Source: Lachnospiraceae bacterium P6B14 (lineage in GTDB: Bacteria; Bacillota; Clostridia; Lachnospirales; Lachnospiraceae). Taken from it: a stretch of DNA of 64,000 nucleotides. Below, piece after piece: positions 53,740 to 62,633 of the stretch; position 1 is the first letter of the stretch; each line of letters opens with the position of its first letter. The position numbers were made by a program, and so were the translations under genes. The DNA lies in the NCBI GenBank assembly GCA_000687695.1, contig JHWZ01000009.1, forward strand, positions 29,873 through 93,872. Direction: 5' to 3'. Below the pieces are notes generated by a model. It was not told the DNA's origin. It did no database searches and worked only from the letters and a program-made list of their open reading frames with translations.

Positions 53740-54078
53740 ATGAATAAGATCATAAAAACAATCAAAAAGGCAACCTTAAAACTATTTGGCATGGCATCTG
53801 TACTCATCGCCATGGGGTGGCTTTCATTCTCCACAGGTATTATTTCCTATGCCGCAGGAGATACATCTGCTGTCACAAAACCGCTTGAGAACTTAAAGAC
53901 ACTTGTCCTTGCCGTGATCGGAGCCATCGGCATCATCATCCTGGCAAAGAATGTCATGGAGTTTGCTCAGGCCTATCAGGCACAGGACTCAGCCACGATG
54001 AACTCAGCATTAAAAGGCATCGTAGCCGGTGTCATCATGGCAGGAATCGCAACCGTGCTCACCTTCCTCGGATTTTAA
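53740..54078 (+). CDS. Maff2 family protein (VirB2-like pilin)
   Basis: A 112-residue protein of the Maff2 type, found between VirD4 and VirB6 genes in Tn1549-like elements and taken as the VirB2 pilin counterpart. A cleavable or uncleaved hydrophobic segment (MASVLIAMGWLSFSTGIISY) is followed by two membrane helices (LVLAVIGAIGIIILA and GIVAGVIMAGIATVLTFLGF) joined by a short loop. AAAGCGAGG lies before the ATG. Confidence 0.88.
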   Translation: MNKIIKTIKKATLKLFGMASVLIAMGWLSFSTGIISYAAGDTSAVTKPLENLKTLVLAVIGAIGIIILAKNVMEFAQAYQAQDSATMNSALKGIVAGVIMAGIATVLTFLGF

Positions 54079-54090
54079 GGGGGTGAGCAT

Positions 54091-54933
54091 ATGGGGCTTT
54101 TCAGTTTTGGTGGTGCCATCCTCGATATGCTGATCATGGTGTTCCAGGCATGGAACTCCATGGTCGACGTTGTCTTCGGACTCTTGATAGCATCACCTGA
54201 GAATTTCAAGGACGGCGGACCATGGCAGATCATCGAGGAAATCAACCCGATCTTCGTAGCAGTCGGATCCTCTTTAGTCGTCATCTTCTTCGTAATCGGT
54301 TTCTGTTCAGAATCCATCGATGTCAAGGAAGAAATGAGGCTTGAAAAGATCCTGACCCTTTTATGCAGACTGGGGCTTGCCGAGTTCATGGTGGCAAACA
54401 ATGTAACCATCATGAAAGCAATCTTCCAGTCAGTCGGAAACCTCGTAAATCTACTAAGCCTCGGAAACGGCGTCCATTTGAAGATGACAAGGGAGGCCGC
54501 GGAAGTCATAGGGGATTTGGGGTTCTGTGAATCCATCCTTATGCTGATCCTTACAACCGTGTTGTCGTTGGTGATCTTGGTCTGCGGATTCTTCCTCATT
54601 TATACGGTATATTTCCGGTTTTTGAAAATACTGATTGTTGTGCCACTCGGATCGATTGCCTACTCCACGATGAGCGGCAACCATATGGTAACGCATACGG
54701 CGATAACCTACACCAAGTATTTCCTCTCTGTCGTATTCGAAGCAGTGACCATGGCATTAGCGATCATCGTATGTAACGCGATGCTAAACGCAGGACTACC
54801 GCCTATTGACGGTAGTTTTTCTGCTTGGGCCGCGGTACTGCTCTACTTATGCGAGTTGACATTTGGAATCGCACTCACCGTCGGCAGCGTCAAGGGTGCA
54901 CAGAACCTGACAAGCAAGGCACTCGGATTATAA
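54091..54933 (+). CDS. VirB6-like conjugal transfer membrane protein
   Basis: A 280-residue polytopic protein with five or six membrane helices (ILDMLIMVFQAWN, SLVVIFFVIGFC, LILTTVLSLVILVCGFFLIY, TMALAIIVCNAML, ALTVG). Position between the pilin and PrgI genes and the topology identify it as the VirB6/TrbL inner-membrane channel component of CD1112-like type. GGGGGTGAGC precedes the ATG. Confidence 0.87.
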   Translation: MGLFSFGGAILDMLIMVFQAWNSMVDVVFGLLIASPENFKDGGPWQIIEEINPIFVAVGSSLVVIFFVIGFCSESIDVKEEMRLEKILTLLCRLGLAEFMVANNVTIMKAIFQSVGNLVNLLSLGNGVHLKMTREAAEVIGDLGFCESILMLILTTVLSLVILVCGFFLIYTVYFRFLKILIVVPLGSIAYSTMSGNHMVTHTAITYTKYFLSVVFEAVTMALAIIVCNAMLNAGLPPIDGSFSAWAAVLLYLCELTFGIALTVGSVKGAQNLTSKALGL

Positions 54934-54951
54934 GAAAGCGAGGTAATCATT

Positions 54952-55368
54952 ATGCATATAGAAGTAAACAGAGATCTGGATAAATTCAAGGAATCAGTGG
55001 TGTTGGGTCTGTCTGCAAGACAGCTCATCTACAGTATTCTTGCCCTGGCACTCGGGTCGGGAATCGTTCTTTTGGTCTATCCGTATGTAGGTCTGACCAT
55101 AGCGGCATATATCGCTGTACCTGTCGTAGCACCAATCGCACTAACCGGATTCTACTCCTATCACGGCATGACATTTGTGGAAATGATGAAGCTAAAGTTT
55201 CATTTTTCCGGCAAGCAAAAAGAACTGCCGTATGAATCCACGGAAGACGAGGATGAATTGTTGATGATGCTTCTTCAGGAAGAGACAGAGTCAAAGAAAA
55301 AAAGCAAGAAAACTATGGCTGACCGCATCCTTGATAAGAAGCAGAAGAAAGGGGGACACAACCCATGA
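54952..55368 (+). CDS. PrgI family protein (VirB3-like)
   Basis: A 138-residue protein. The N-terminus VNRDLDKFKESVVLGLSARQ is the PrgI signature. Two membrane helices follow (ILALALGSGIVLLVYPYVG and YIAVPVVAPIALTGFY). The C-terminus is K/E-rich and cytoplasmic. The VirB3-like role is inferred from order before virB4, with which it overlaps by four bases (ATGA). Confidence 0.9.
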   Translation: MHIEVNRDLDKFKESVVLGLSARQLIYSILALALGSGIVLLVYPYVGLTIAAYIAVPVVAPIALTGFYSYHGMTFVEMMKLKFHFSGKQKELPYESTEDEDELLMMLLQEETESKKKSKKTMADRILDKKQKKGGHNP

Positions 55369-57782
55369 GATTATTCCGAAACGAAATGAAAGAACTGAAA
55401 AGGCCGGATGAACCGCTTTATAAAACACCGAAAAGCATCCAGCAGACCATAGATGTGATGAAAGTGGCGGAAAACGGCATTTTTCAGTTGTCAAACACCA
55501 AGTATTCCAAATCCTACAAGTTCAAGGATATCAACTATATCACATCAAACCACGAGGAGCGCGAGGATATTATCGAAGAATACTGTAAGCTCCTTAACAC
55601 TTTTGACTGCCGCTTCAAGATCACCATAGCCAATGAAAACAAGGATATGGAAGAATTGGAGGAAATGGTACTTTTGCCCCACGCCAATGATGAATTCCAG
55701 CATTTAAGGGATATCTATAACGGCATCATCATGGAAAAGATTGCAGAAGGCAGCCAGGGAATCGAGCGAGAGAGGTATCTCACAATCACCATCGAGAGAA
55801 AGACCTACGAGGAAGCAAAGGCACGGTTTGCCACTATCGAAGCAACCATCCGCAGGAGTTTTGCAGAGCTTGGGTCAGAGCTCATTGACCTGACCGGAAA
55901 CGAGCGTCTGAAGTCCATCTACAATTTCTACCATCTCGGCGAGGAGATGGACTTTGACCTTGATATCAAGAAAGGCAAGCGGATGGCAAAGGATGTGAGA
56001 AATGATATCGTCAACGGCTCAATCACCTTCTACCCTGACCATATAATCCAGAGCGGGAAGTACTGCCGGGCGCTTTTCATCAAGAAATATCCATCCAGTA
56101 TGTCCGACCGGTTCCTCGGTGAGATCACGAGCCTCCCCGTACACTCCATGACCAGCATCGATGTGGTACCAATCCCGAAAGACCTCACTACCAAGATGCT
56201 CCAGAAAAAGTATCTCGGCGTGGAAAACGATATCATCAAACAGCAGAGAGTCCGCAACAAGAATAACGATTTTGCCTCGGATATCTCCTATCTCAAACGC
56301 GTCGAGAAAAAGGAAATCGCATCCATGATGGATGATGTCCGTGAGAACGACGAATGCATGTTTTACGTCGGCGTTACGATGGTCATCACCTGCGACACCA
56401 AGGAAGAACTGGAAAGCGTCACCGAGACGATCATCGCCATCGGCAAGCAAAACTCTGTAACGATTGATACGCATAACCTCATGCAGCGTCAGGCTCTGGC
56501 TACAGTCCTTCCGATCGGAAACAGGCAGGTAAAGACCATGAGAACGCTTCTCACCCAGCCTTTAGCAGCCATGCTTCCCTTCAATGTCCAGGAATTATCG
56601 GATAAATATGGGATCTACTACGGCATCAACCAGGTTAGTAAAAACATCATCATCGCCAACCGCAAACTCTACCTCAACGGCAACGGCTTCATCTTTGGAG
56701 TCCCCGGCGGTGGAAAGAGTATGTTCGGTAAGGGCGAAATGGGGCAGGTGTTCCTTGGAACCAACGATGACATCATCGTCATCGACCCCATGAACGAGTA
56801 TTTCGACGTGGCACACGCCTACGGCGGTACTATCGTCAATCTCTCTGCCTATACCAAGAGTTACGTGAATCCGCTTGCCGTGGATCTCTATAACATCGAT
56901 CAGGCAGGGATACAGGAAGTCGTTGCTGAAAAAAGCCAGTTCCTCTTAAGCCTCTGTGACCAGTTGCTGGGTGGACAGTTCAATCGCAAGCACCAGTCTA
57001 TCGTTGACCGATGCACGAAAGAGTTGTTTTTTGCGGCATATCGCAGCAAGCAGGTGCCTCTTATGAGCGACTTTTACAATATCCTGAAGCGTCAGCCGGA
57101 GCCGGAAGCCAAGGAACTCGCCCTCTCTCTCGAACTATTCGTGGAGGGCTCACTCAATATCTTCAACCACCACACAAACGTGGATGTGGATAACCGCTTC
57201 ACGGTTTACGGCATACAGGAACTCGGTGACCAGTTGGCTCCGGTCGCAATGCTCGTCATGATGGAGGCAATTCAGTCAAGGATCATCGAAAACGGCAGGA
57301 AAGGACGCGCAACCTGGCTCTACATCGATGAGTGTCATGTGCTCCTTAAGAGTGATTACAGTGCGACCTATCTCCAGCAGCTTTGGAAGAAAGTCCGCAA
57401 GCAGGGTGGTCTTTGCACCGGCATCAGCCAGAACGTGACTGACCTTCTTCAGAACGATATCGCAGCGACACTGATTTCAAACAGCGAGTTCATCGTCCTT
57501 TTGAAGCAGTCAAACATCGATTCCGAGAAGCTGTCAAGGACGATCGGCGTCACGGATGCACAATTAGAGTTTGTCAAAAACTCCCAGTCCGGTACCGGCC
57601 TCATCAAATGCGGCACGACCATCGTGCCCTTTGATAACCGTATCTCCAAGGACAGCGAGCTCTATGACCTTTATAACACCAACATTCACGAACGTGCGGC
57701 AAAAGGTCAGTTACCAGGGATGTTCCCAAATTCGATTTCACAGCCCGAGTCCAGAAGCAGTGGCTGGCTGATCAGGGGGTGA
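55365..57782 (+). CDS. VirB4-like conjugation ATPase (CD1110 type)
   Basis: An 805-residue VirB4/TraE family ATPase that powers the secretion channel. Walker A near residue 445 is GVPGGGKSMFGKGEM, Walker B near residue 651 is ATWLYIDECHVLL, and the later motif RKQGGLCTGISQNVTD is typical. The N-terminal 400 residues are the VirB4 N-domain. The start overlaps prgI and follows AAAGGGGG. A C-terminal tail of SQPESRSSGW type ends it. Confidence 0.94.
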   Translation: MRLFRNEMKELKRPDEPLYKTPKSIQQTIDVMKVAENGIFQLSNTKYSKSYKFKDINYITSNHEEREDIIEEYCKLLNTFDCRFKITIANENKDMEELEEMVLLPHANDEFQHLRDIYNGIIMEKIAEGSQGIERERYLTITIERKTYEEAKARFATIEATIRRSFAELGSELIDLTGNERLKSIYNFYHLGEEMDFDLDIKKGKRMAKDVRNDIVNGSITFYPDHIIQSGKYCRALFIKKYPSSMSDRFLGEITSLPVHSMTSIDVVPIPKDLTTKMLQKKYLGVENDIIKQQRVRNKNNDFASDISYLKRVEKKEIASMMDDVRENDECMFYVGVTMVITCDTKEELESVTETIIAIGKQNSVTIDTHNLMQRQALATVLPIGNRQVKTMRTLLTQPLAAMLPFNVQELSDKYGIYYGINQVSKNIIIANRKLYLNGNGFIFGVPGGGKSMFGKGEMGQVFLGTNDDIIVIDPMNEYFDVAHAYGGTIVNLSAYTKSYVNPLAVDLYNIDQAGIQEVVAEKSQFLLSLCDQLLGGQFNRKHQSIVDRCTKELFFAAYRSKQVPLMSDFYNILKRQPEPEAKELALSLELFVEGSLNIFNHHTNVDVDNRFTVYGIQELGDQLAPVAMLVMMEAIQSRIIENGRKGRATWLYIDECHVLLKSDYSATYLQQLWKKVRKQGGLCTGISQNVTDLLQNDIAATLISNSEFIVLLKQSNIDSEKLSRTIGVTDAQLEFVKNSQSGTGLIKCGTTIVPFDNRISKDSELYDLYNTNIHERAAKGQLPGMFPNSISQPESRSSGWLIRG

Positions 57783-57786
57783 TTAG

Positions 57787-59844
57787 ATGGCATTACGAAC
57801 CGTGGAGCAAAAAAAACGTGTACTCCATACACAGGGCAAACAGATAAATCGAAAACGAAATGATACCTCTCCGTCCGGAACTCCCGTGACGGAGGGTAAA
57901 TCTGATGCCGCTATGTCTTCGGGAGAACATACCTCACCTGAAAGTGACGTCACAGAGCCACTGACCGGCGCCCCCATAGAGAACCGTGCAAAAGTATCAG
58001 CCAAACGACGAAATTCCGGCAAGGTGCTCCACACAGTGGCATCAACCGGGCTTGATGCAGTTAATAATCATGTGGAAGGCGGCGAGGAACTACGCGAGTC
58101 CGAGCAGATCCTGATGGCAATGGGTGCTGCCGGAAAACGTGTTTTTCGTACCAGACGCCAAAAAGAGATGAACCGTACGTATGTGGCGGATAGCTCCGTC
58201 AAAGAAAAGACTATGCAGAGGAACGAAAAACCTGGCAATACAAGCAATTCATCTGCAAGTCAGAAATCCTCTGTCTCTCCTAATTCCGGCGAAAAATCAA
58301 GGCGGCTGAAAGACGGCAAGAATAAACGACGCATCCGCGAAAAGAATAAACGCGCAGGCAAACGAAGGCGACTGGCGAGGTACCGCAGAAGACGCAAAAA
58401 ATACGATGATGAGGATGAGGAAAAGGAAGCAACACCGATTGGGCTGAAGGAACGATTCATACATGCCCTTCGCGTCAGGGATTCCGAGGAGGATTCTGCC
58501 GATACGCTTGGTTCTGTCACCAAAGGCACCAAGGGGCTAAAGCGGGTGATCAAAATCATCCTGTTTCTCATCAAAAAACTGATCACGCTCCTTTTGCTCC
58601 CGTTCCTCATCGTTATCCTTGTGATCATCGTGATCATCGCTCTTATCGTGGGAGTTATCCTGTTGATCATCTACTGTTCGCCGCTATCGATATTCTTTCC
58701 TTTGCCGGACACCGGAACGGATGATATCCGAATTGTCCTCAGCCAGTATTATCAGGAGTTCAATGCGAAGATATCAGAATATGAATCCGACGGTAAAAAG
58801 GTAACCTATCAGAACTCGGAGAATGGCCTTGTTACCGTGAACTTCCGCGACACGTTGATGGTCTATATGACGTTATACGCAGATGGTGCTCCGGGATTTG
58901 TGATGGATGACAACGGCAAAGCCAATCTCAAAAAGGTCTTCGATGAGATGAACTACATTGATACGGAGTCTTCAGAACGGCAGGTCAAGGTCGGCGAGAG
59001 CCTTGGCAAGGTCTATGTAACAGCATATTGCCCCTGCACGGAATGCTCCGGTCCGCATGGTCATGCCACGGCCTCCGGCAAACGAGCCAAACCGAACCAC
59101 ACCATCGCCGTGGACGCCTACGATCCTATCGTCCCGATGGGCACCAAGGTTGTTATTGAGGGACAGGTCTATACCGTCGAGGATACCGGCGACCTGCATA
59201 AATACGGCAATGAATTTGACATCTTCTATGAGCACCATTCAGAACTTGATTTCTGGGGACGCAAAAAAGTCGAGGTGTTTGTCGCGGATAAAGACGATGA
59301 TGACGGCAAGGCCATCACAGTCAAATCCGAGGGGATCACCGTCCATAACCTGACCTATGAGGACTACATCGCCGCACACCCTGAATTAAACGATGACCAG
59401 ATAAAAATGATCCGTATGCTCATGGAGGAGGAAGCCTCCATCTACGGATCTGGTGAGATCGGTGCCAATGTCGTTCAACTCGGCATGACAAAGCTCGGAT
59501 GTAACTACAGTCAGGACAGGCGATTTGATGAGGGGTACTACGACTGCTCATCCTTCGTCTTAAGACTCTATCGCGAGTTTGGTCTGGAACTTCCCGGCAC
59601 AGCAGCCGAACAGGGAAGATACTGCGCTGAGCACGGCCTGATCATCAATCAAAAGGATTTAAGGCCCGGTGATTTGATCTTTTACTCCTATGAGAAAAAT
59701 GATCGGTACAAAAACATCTCCCATGTCGCCATCTATGCCGGCGACGGCAAAATGATCCATGCAGCCAACCCGAGACGAGGCGTCGTGATGGATCCGCTAC
59801 GAACATCAAGTGTAGTCTTCTACGGAAGACCCTATGTGGGCTGA
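57787..59844 (+). CDS. CD1108-like cell-wall hydrolase with 3D and NlpC/P60 domains
   Basis: A 685-residue transfer protein. The N-terminal 240 residues are very basic and probably cytoplasmic. A long hydrophobic helix lies at about residues 258-298 (FLIKKLITLLLLPFLIVILV). Outside the membrane come a 3D domain (VTAYCPCTECSGPHGHATAS near residue 411, and the DTGD end) and an NlpC/P60 peptidase with Cys in YYDCSSFVLRLY near residue 587 and His in ISHVAIYAGDG near 647. It should open peptidoglycan for the mating channel. GGGGGTGATT lies before its ATG. Confidence 0.92.
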   Translation: MALRTVEQKKRVLHTQGKQINRKRNDTSPSGTPVTEGKSDAAMSSGEHTSPESDVTEPLTGAPIENRAKVSAKRRNSGKVLHTVASTGLDAVNNHVEGGEELRESEQILMAMGAAGKRVFRTRRQKEMNRTYVADSSVKEKTMQRNEKPGNTSNSSASQKSSVSPNSGEKSRRLKDGKNKRRIREKNKRAGKRRRLARYRRRRKKYDDEDEEKEATPIGLKERFIHALRVRDSEEDSADTLGSVTKGTKGLKRVIKIILFLIKKLITLLLLPFLIVILVIIVIIALIVGVILLIIYCSPLSIFFPLPDTGTDDIRIVLSQYYQEFNAKISEYESDGKKVTYQNSENGLVTVNFRDTLMVYMTLYADGAPGFVMDDNGKANLKKVFDEMNYIDTESSERQVKVGESLGKVYVTAYCPCTECSGPHGHATASGKRAKPNHTIAVDAYDPIVPMGTKVVIEGQVYTVEDTGDLHKYGNEFDIFYEHHSELDFWGRKKVEVFVADKDDDDGKAITVKSEGITVHNLTYEDYIAAHPELNDDQIKMIRMLMEEEASIYGSGEIGANVVQLGMTKLGCNYSQDRRFDEGYYDCSSFVLRLYREFGLELPGTAAEQGRYCAEHGLIINQKDLRPGDLIFYSYEKNDRYKNISHVAIYAGDGKMIHAANPRRGVVMDPLRTSSVVFYGRPYVG

Positions 59845-59864
59845 CGCCCGGAAAGGAGGGCAAT

Positions 59865-60491
59865 ATGAAAGACAAAAAGCCATGGATCATCATCGGGATC
59901 CTCTTCATCCTACTTGCGATACCATATTTCACAAGAAACGAGGATACCCAAAACACGATTTCCTATATTCCGGAACATGATGTAAACGAAAATAAACCCA
60001 CCACGGAATCAGATCAAAGTACCGACATAGAGGTTGTTGACACAACCAATATTCCCCGGGATGCCATCGGGATCATCGAGATTCCGAGCCTTGACATATG
60101 CTACCCCATCTACGAGGGTGCAACCGAAACACAGCTTTCCATCGGCATCGGCCATTTGCCCGAGACAGCCGGTCTCCTTGAAAAAGGAAACTGCGTGTGT
60201 TGTGGGCATAACGGCAGCAGCCGCGGAAAATATTTCACGACACTCAGCCACATCCGCCGGGATGCGGAGGTAAAGATAACTACGAAGGATCAACGTAAGC
60301 GCACGTATCGCGTAAAATCCACCAAGGTCGTCGGGTCACATGACCCCTCGGTCCGCAAGGAAAGCAAAGAAGAAATCCTGAAGCTCTTTACCTGCGCCTA
60401 CCACGGGACAAGGCGGTTTGTGGCAGAGTGTGTGCCTATCAACGAAGAAAGCGAGGTAAATGAACATGAAGTACAGTATCAAAGTCAATGA
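59865..60491 (+). CDS. Sortase
   Basis: A 208-residue membrane-anchored transpeptidase. An N-terminal signal-anchor (IIIGILFILLAIPYF) is followed by a stalk. The catalytic set is H115 (CGHNGSSRG), C177 (LFTCAYHGTRR) and R183 or R184. It probably attaches the LPQTG adhesin at 38713 to the wall. The class cannot be set safely; features fit class D or B-like ICE sortases. GAAAGGAGGG precedes the ATG, and the SpoVG gene overlaps its 3' end. Confidence 0.9.
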   Translation: MKDKKPWIIIGILFILLAIPYFTRNEDTQNTISYIPEHDVNENKPTTESDQSTDIEVVDTTNIPRDAIGIIEIPSLDICYPIYEGATETQLSIGIGHLPETAGLLEKGNCVCCGHNGSSRGKYFTTLSHIRRDAEVKITTKDQRKRTYRVKSTKVVGSHDPSVRKESKEEILKLFTCAYHGTRRFVAECVPINEESEVNEHEVQYQSQ

Positions 60492-61176
60492 AGTAAAAAG
60501 CGAGGACAGCCAGATCAAGGCATTTGCAACCGTCACTTTCGGTGACAGCCTGCTAGTCAGGAACATTGCGATCGTGAGCCGGAAGGATACCGATGAGCTC
60601 TTTGTATCCATGCCGTCCTACCGCACCAACGATGTCACGGAAAGAGGCGAGCCGATCTACCGCGACATCTGCAACCCCATCACCAAAGAATTCTACGACG
60701 AGCTCACCACCAACATCCTTTCCGCCTACAATAACCGGAAGGAACTGGCGGGAAAAGAAGCCACATTCGGAGATGATCCGGAAGGGAGAGGTCTCCTCTT
60801 CACTGTCAAGGTGACGCCTTTGAGTCGCGAGGATTCGAGTCTCAGAGGACTCGGCAGGATCTACCTTGACGACAATTTCGTCATCTCCAATGTGAAGATG
60901 GTTGAGGGCAAGCACGGGATGTTCATCTCGATGCCTGATTACCGCACGGAAAAGTACAAGGACGGCAAGCCCATCTACAGAGAGCTTGTCTTCCCGATCA
61001 CAAAGGATTTCCGCGAGAGGCTCTTTGGTGAGTTCGAGAGGCAGTACGCCGCATCGAAGGAGAAAAAGACCGAAACCAAGCCAGACAAGGATGTCACCAA
61101 GGCTCCGAAGAAGACATCTTCAAAGAGACCCAAGGCAGAGGAGGAATCGGAACCTAAGCTTGCCGCGGCAAGATAA
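60466..61176 (+). CDS. Double SpoVG-domain protein
   Basis: A 236-residue protein with two SpoVG-like domains in tandem. The first is at about residues 1-82 (YSIKVNEVKSEDSQIKAFAT, then VSMPSYRT and YRDICNPIT), the second at about 100-195 (LRGLGRIYLDDNFVISNVKM, then ISMPDYRTEKYKDGKPIYRE). A basic Lys/Pro/Thr tail follows. SpoVG proteins bind DNA or RNA and regulate division and virulence genes in Gram-positives; here it could regulate the element. ATG 60466 is preferred because GCGAGG is nine bases upstream; an ATG at 60460 is only three bases away. It is the last gene before the terminator. Confidence 0.85.
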   Translation: MKYSIKVNEVKSEDSQIKAFATVTFGDSLLVRNIAIVSRKDTDELFVSMPSYRTNDVTERGEPIYRDICNPITKEFYDELTTNILSAYNNRKELAGKEATFGDDPEGRGLLFTVKVTPLSREDSSLRGLGRIYLDDNFVISNVKMVEGKHGMFISMPDYRTEKYKDGKPIYRELVFPITKDFRERLFGEFERQYAASKEKKTETKPDKDVTKAPKKTSSKRPKAEEESEPKLAAAR

Positions 61177-61204
61177 GGCAACACAATCAGCCAAAACACA
61201 CCGG

Positions 61205-61238
61205 ATGCGGGAGAGGGAGACCTCTTCCGCATTTTTTT
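61205..61238 (+). terminator. Rho-independent terminator of the transfer operon
   Basis: ATGCGGGAGAGG-gaga-CCTCTTCCGCAT followed by seven T. Confidence 0.93.
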
Positions 61239-61274
61239 GTTGCAAAGAAAATTTCAGAAATTTCAAAAAAACTC

Positions 61275-61303
61275 TTTACAAATACGAACAGATGTTCTAT
61301 AAT
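61275..61303 (+). promoter_or_regulatory. Strong promoter with an internal LexA-like site
   Basis: TTTACA (61275-61280), 17-nt spacer, TATAAT (61298-61303). The spacer carries CGAAC-AGAT-GTTCT (61285-61298), which differs at one base from the Gram-positive LexA/DinR box CGAAC-N4-GTTCG. A repressor there would block polymerase. The transcript would have a leader of about 105 nt before the methyltransferase ATG. Confidence 0.6.
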
Positions 61304-61348
61304 AGGTTCTACACCACTATATGATGTATATTTGGAAAAATCTCTTGC

Positions 61349-61394
61349 AATCTGTTGGCTAATCTGTTAAAATGGGATGAAAGTGGTATATAAT
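61349..61394 (+). promoter_or_regulatory. Direct repeats and second promoter before the methyltransferase
   Basis: AATCTGTT occurs at 61349-61356 and 61361-61368 (12-bp period). The second copy overlaps a weak -35 TTAAAA, with TATAAT at 61389-61394 after 16 nt. The pattern fits an operator for a ribbon-helix-helix protein, possibly the N-terminus of the methyltransferase itself. Confidence 0.5.
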
Positions 61395-61415
61395 TATTCC
61401 CGGAGGTGACTATCT

Positions 61416-62633
61416 ATGGGTAAGCAGGTACACGTTCGACTTGATGATTCAGTATATGAAGCTTTATCGGAGTATACAGGTGAGACCAATTCATCTGTTC
61501 AGGATTCCGTTTCTTCGGCGATCATGCAGTTTTTGAAAATGAAGAACAAGGACTCCGTCCCTACAGATTCTGGTTTTACATTCATTGACCTCTTTGCCGG
61601 AATCGGGGGGATGCGCCTTGCCTATGAAAAAAACGGTGGGCACTGTGTCTACTCCAATGAATGGAATAAATACAGCCAGCAGACTTATTTTGCCAATTTC
61701 GGCGAGCAACCGGAGGGTGACATCACACAGGTTGATGAAAATCAGATCCCTGATCATGATATCTTGGTGGCCGGGTTTCCATGCCAGCCGTTCTCGATTG
61801 CCGGGGTATCTAAAAAGCAAAGCCTCGGACGAGCAACCGGATTTGAGGATAAAACCCAGGGTACGCTTTTCTTTGATGTCTGCCGGATACTGAAAGCAAA
61901 AAGGCCGAAGGCGTTTATGCTTGAAAACGTGAAGAATCTATGCAGCCATGACAAAGGTCGGACTTTCAAGGTTATAACCGAATCACTTGACGAACTGGAT
62001 TATGAAGTGTTTTATGATGTACTGGATGGACAGGGATTCGTTCCACAACACAGAGAGCGCATCCTGATCGTGGGGTTTGACCGACAAAGATATGGGGAGA
62101 ATCTTGATTTCTCATTCGATATCACGCCGAAAAAAAAGGCACCTGTCATGAAGGATATCTTAGAAAAGAATGTGGATGAAAAATATACTCTGTCGGATAA
62201 ACTGTGGAAATACCTGCAAGATTACGCAGCTAAGCATAAGGCAGCCGGAAATGGTTTTGGATACGGCATTGCCGATCCAGATGGTATCGCCAGAACTCTG
62301 AGCGCTAGGTATTACAAAGATGGATCAGAGATTCTGATTGAACAAAAAGGAAAGAACCCGAGGCGTCTCACTCCGAGAGAATGTGCCAGATTGCAGGGAT
62401 TCCCGGAGAATTTCAAAATCCCTGTGTCGGATACACAGGCATACCGTCAATTCGGAAACTCCGTGGTCGTACCCCTGATGACTAATGTGGCAGAACTTGT
62501 ATGTAAAAAAATGCATGAACTGGATGAGGCTATAGCTGCCTCAAAGAAAGCCAACAAAGTACCGACATCAAAACGACCTCGCGTAGCCGCCATATCCGGG
62601 AGCACTATGCAGAAAGGCAGGGCTGCCGTATGA
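61416..62633 (+). CDS. DNA (cytosine-5) methyltransferase with N-terminal ribbon-helix-helix-like segment
   Basis: A 405-residue C5-methyltransferase. Motif I is [16 protein letters not shown], motif IV is [11 protein letters not shown] with catalytic C123, motif VI is MLENVKNL, motif VIII is [10 protein letters not shown], and motif X is [12 protein letters not shown]. The first 45 residues ([20 protein letters not shown]) look like a ribbon-helix-helix DNA-binding element, and may autoregulate the gene. The partner restriction enzyme gene overlaps the stop by four bases. By partner type it should methylate an EcoRII-like CCWGG site; this is not visible from sequence. CGGAGGTGA precedes the ATG. 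Confidence 0.93.
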   Translation: MGKQVHVRLDDSVYEALSEYTGETNSSVQDSVSSAIMQFLKMKNKDSVPTDSGFTFIDLFAGIGGMRLAYEKNGGHCVYSNEWNKYSQQTYFANFGEQPEGDITQVDENQIPDHDILVAGFPCQPFSIAGVSKKQSLGRATGFEDKTQGTLFFDVCRILKAKRPKAFMLENVKNLCSHDKGRTFKVITESLDELDYEVFYDVLDGQGFVPQHRERILIVGFDRQRYGENLDFSFDITPKKKAPVMKDILEKNVDEKYTLSDKLWKYLQDYAAKHKAAGNGFGYGIADPDGIARTLSARYYKDGSEILIEQKGKNPRRLTPRECARLQGFPENFKIPVSDTQAYRQFGNSVVVPLMTNVAELVCKKMHELDEAIAASKKANKVPTSKRPRVAAISGSTMQKGRAAV

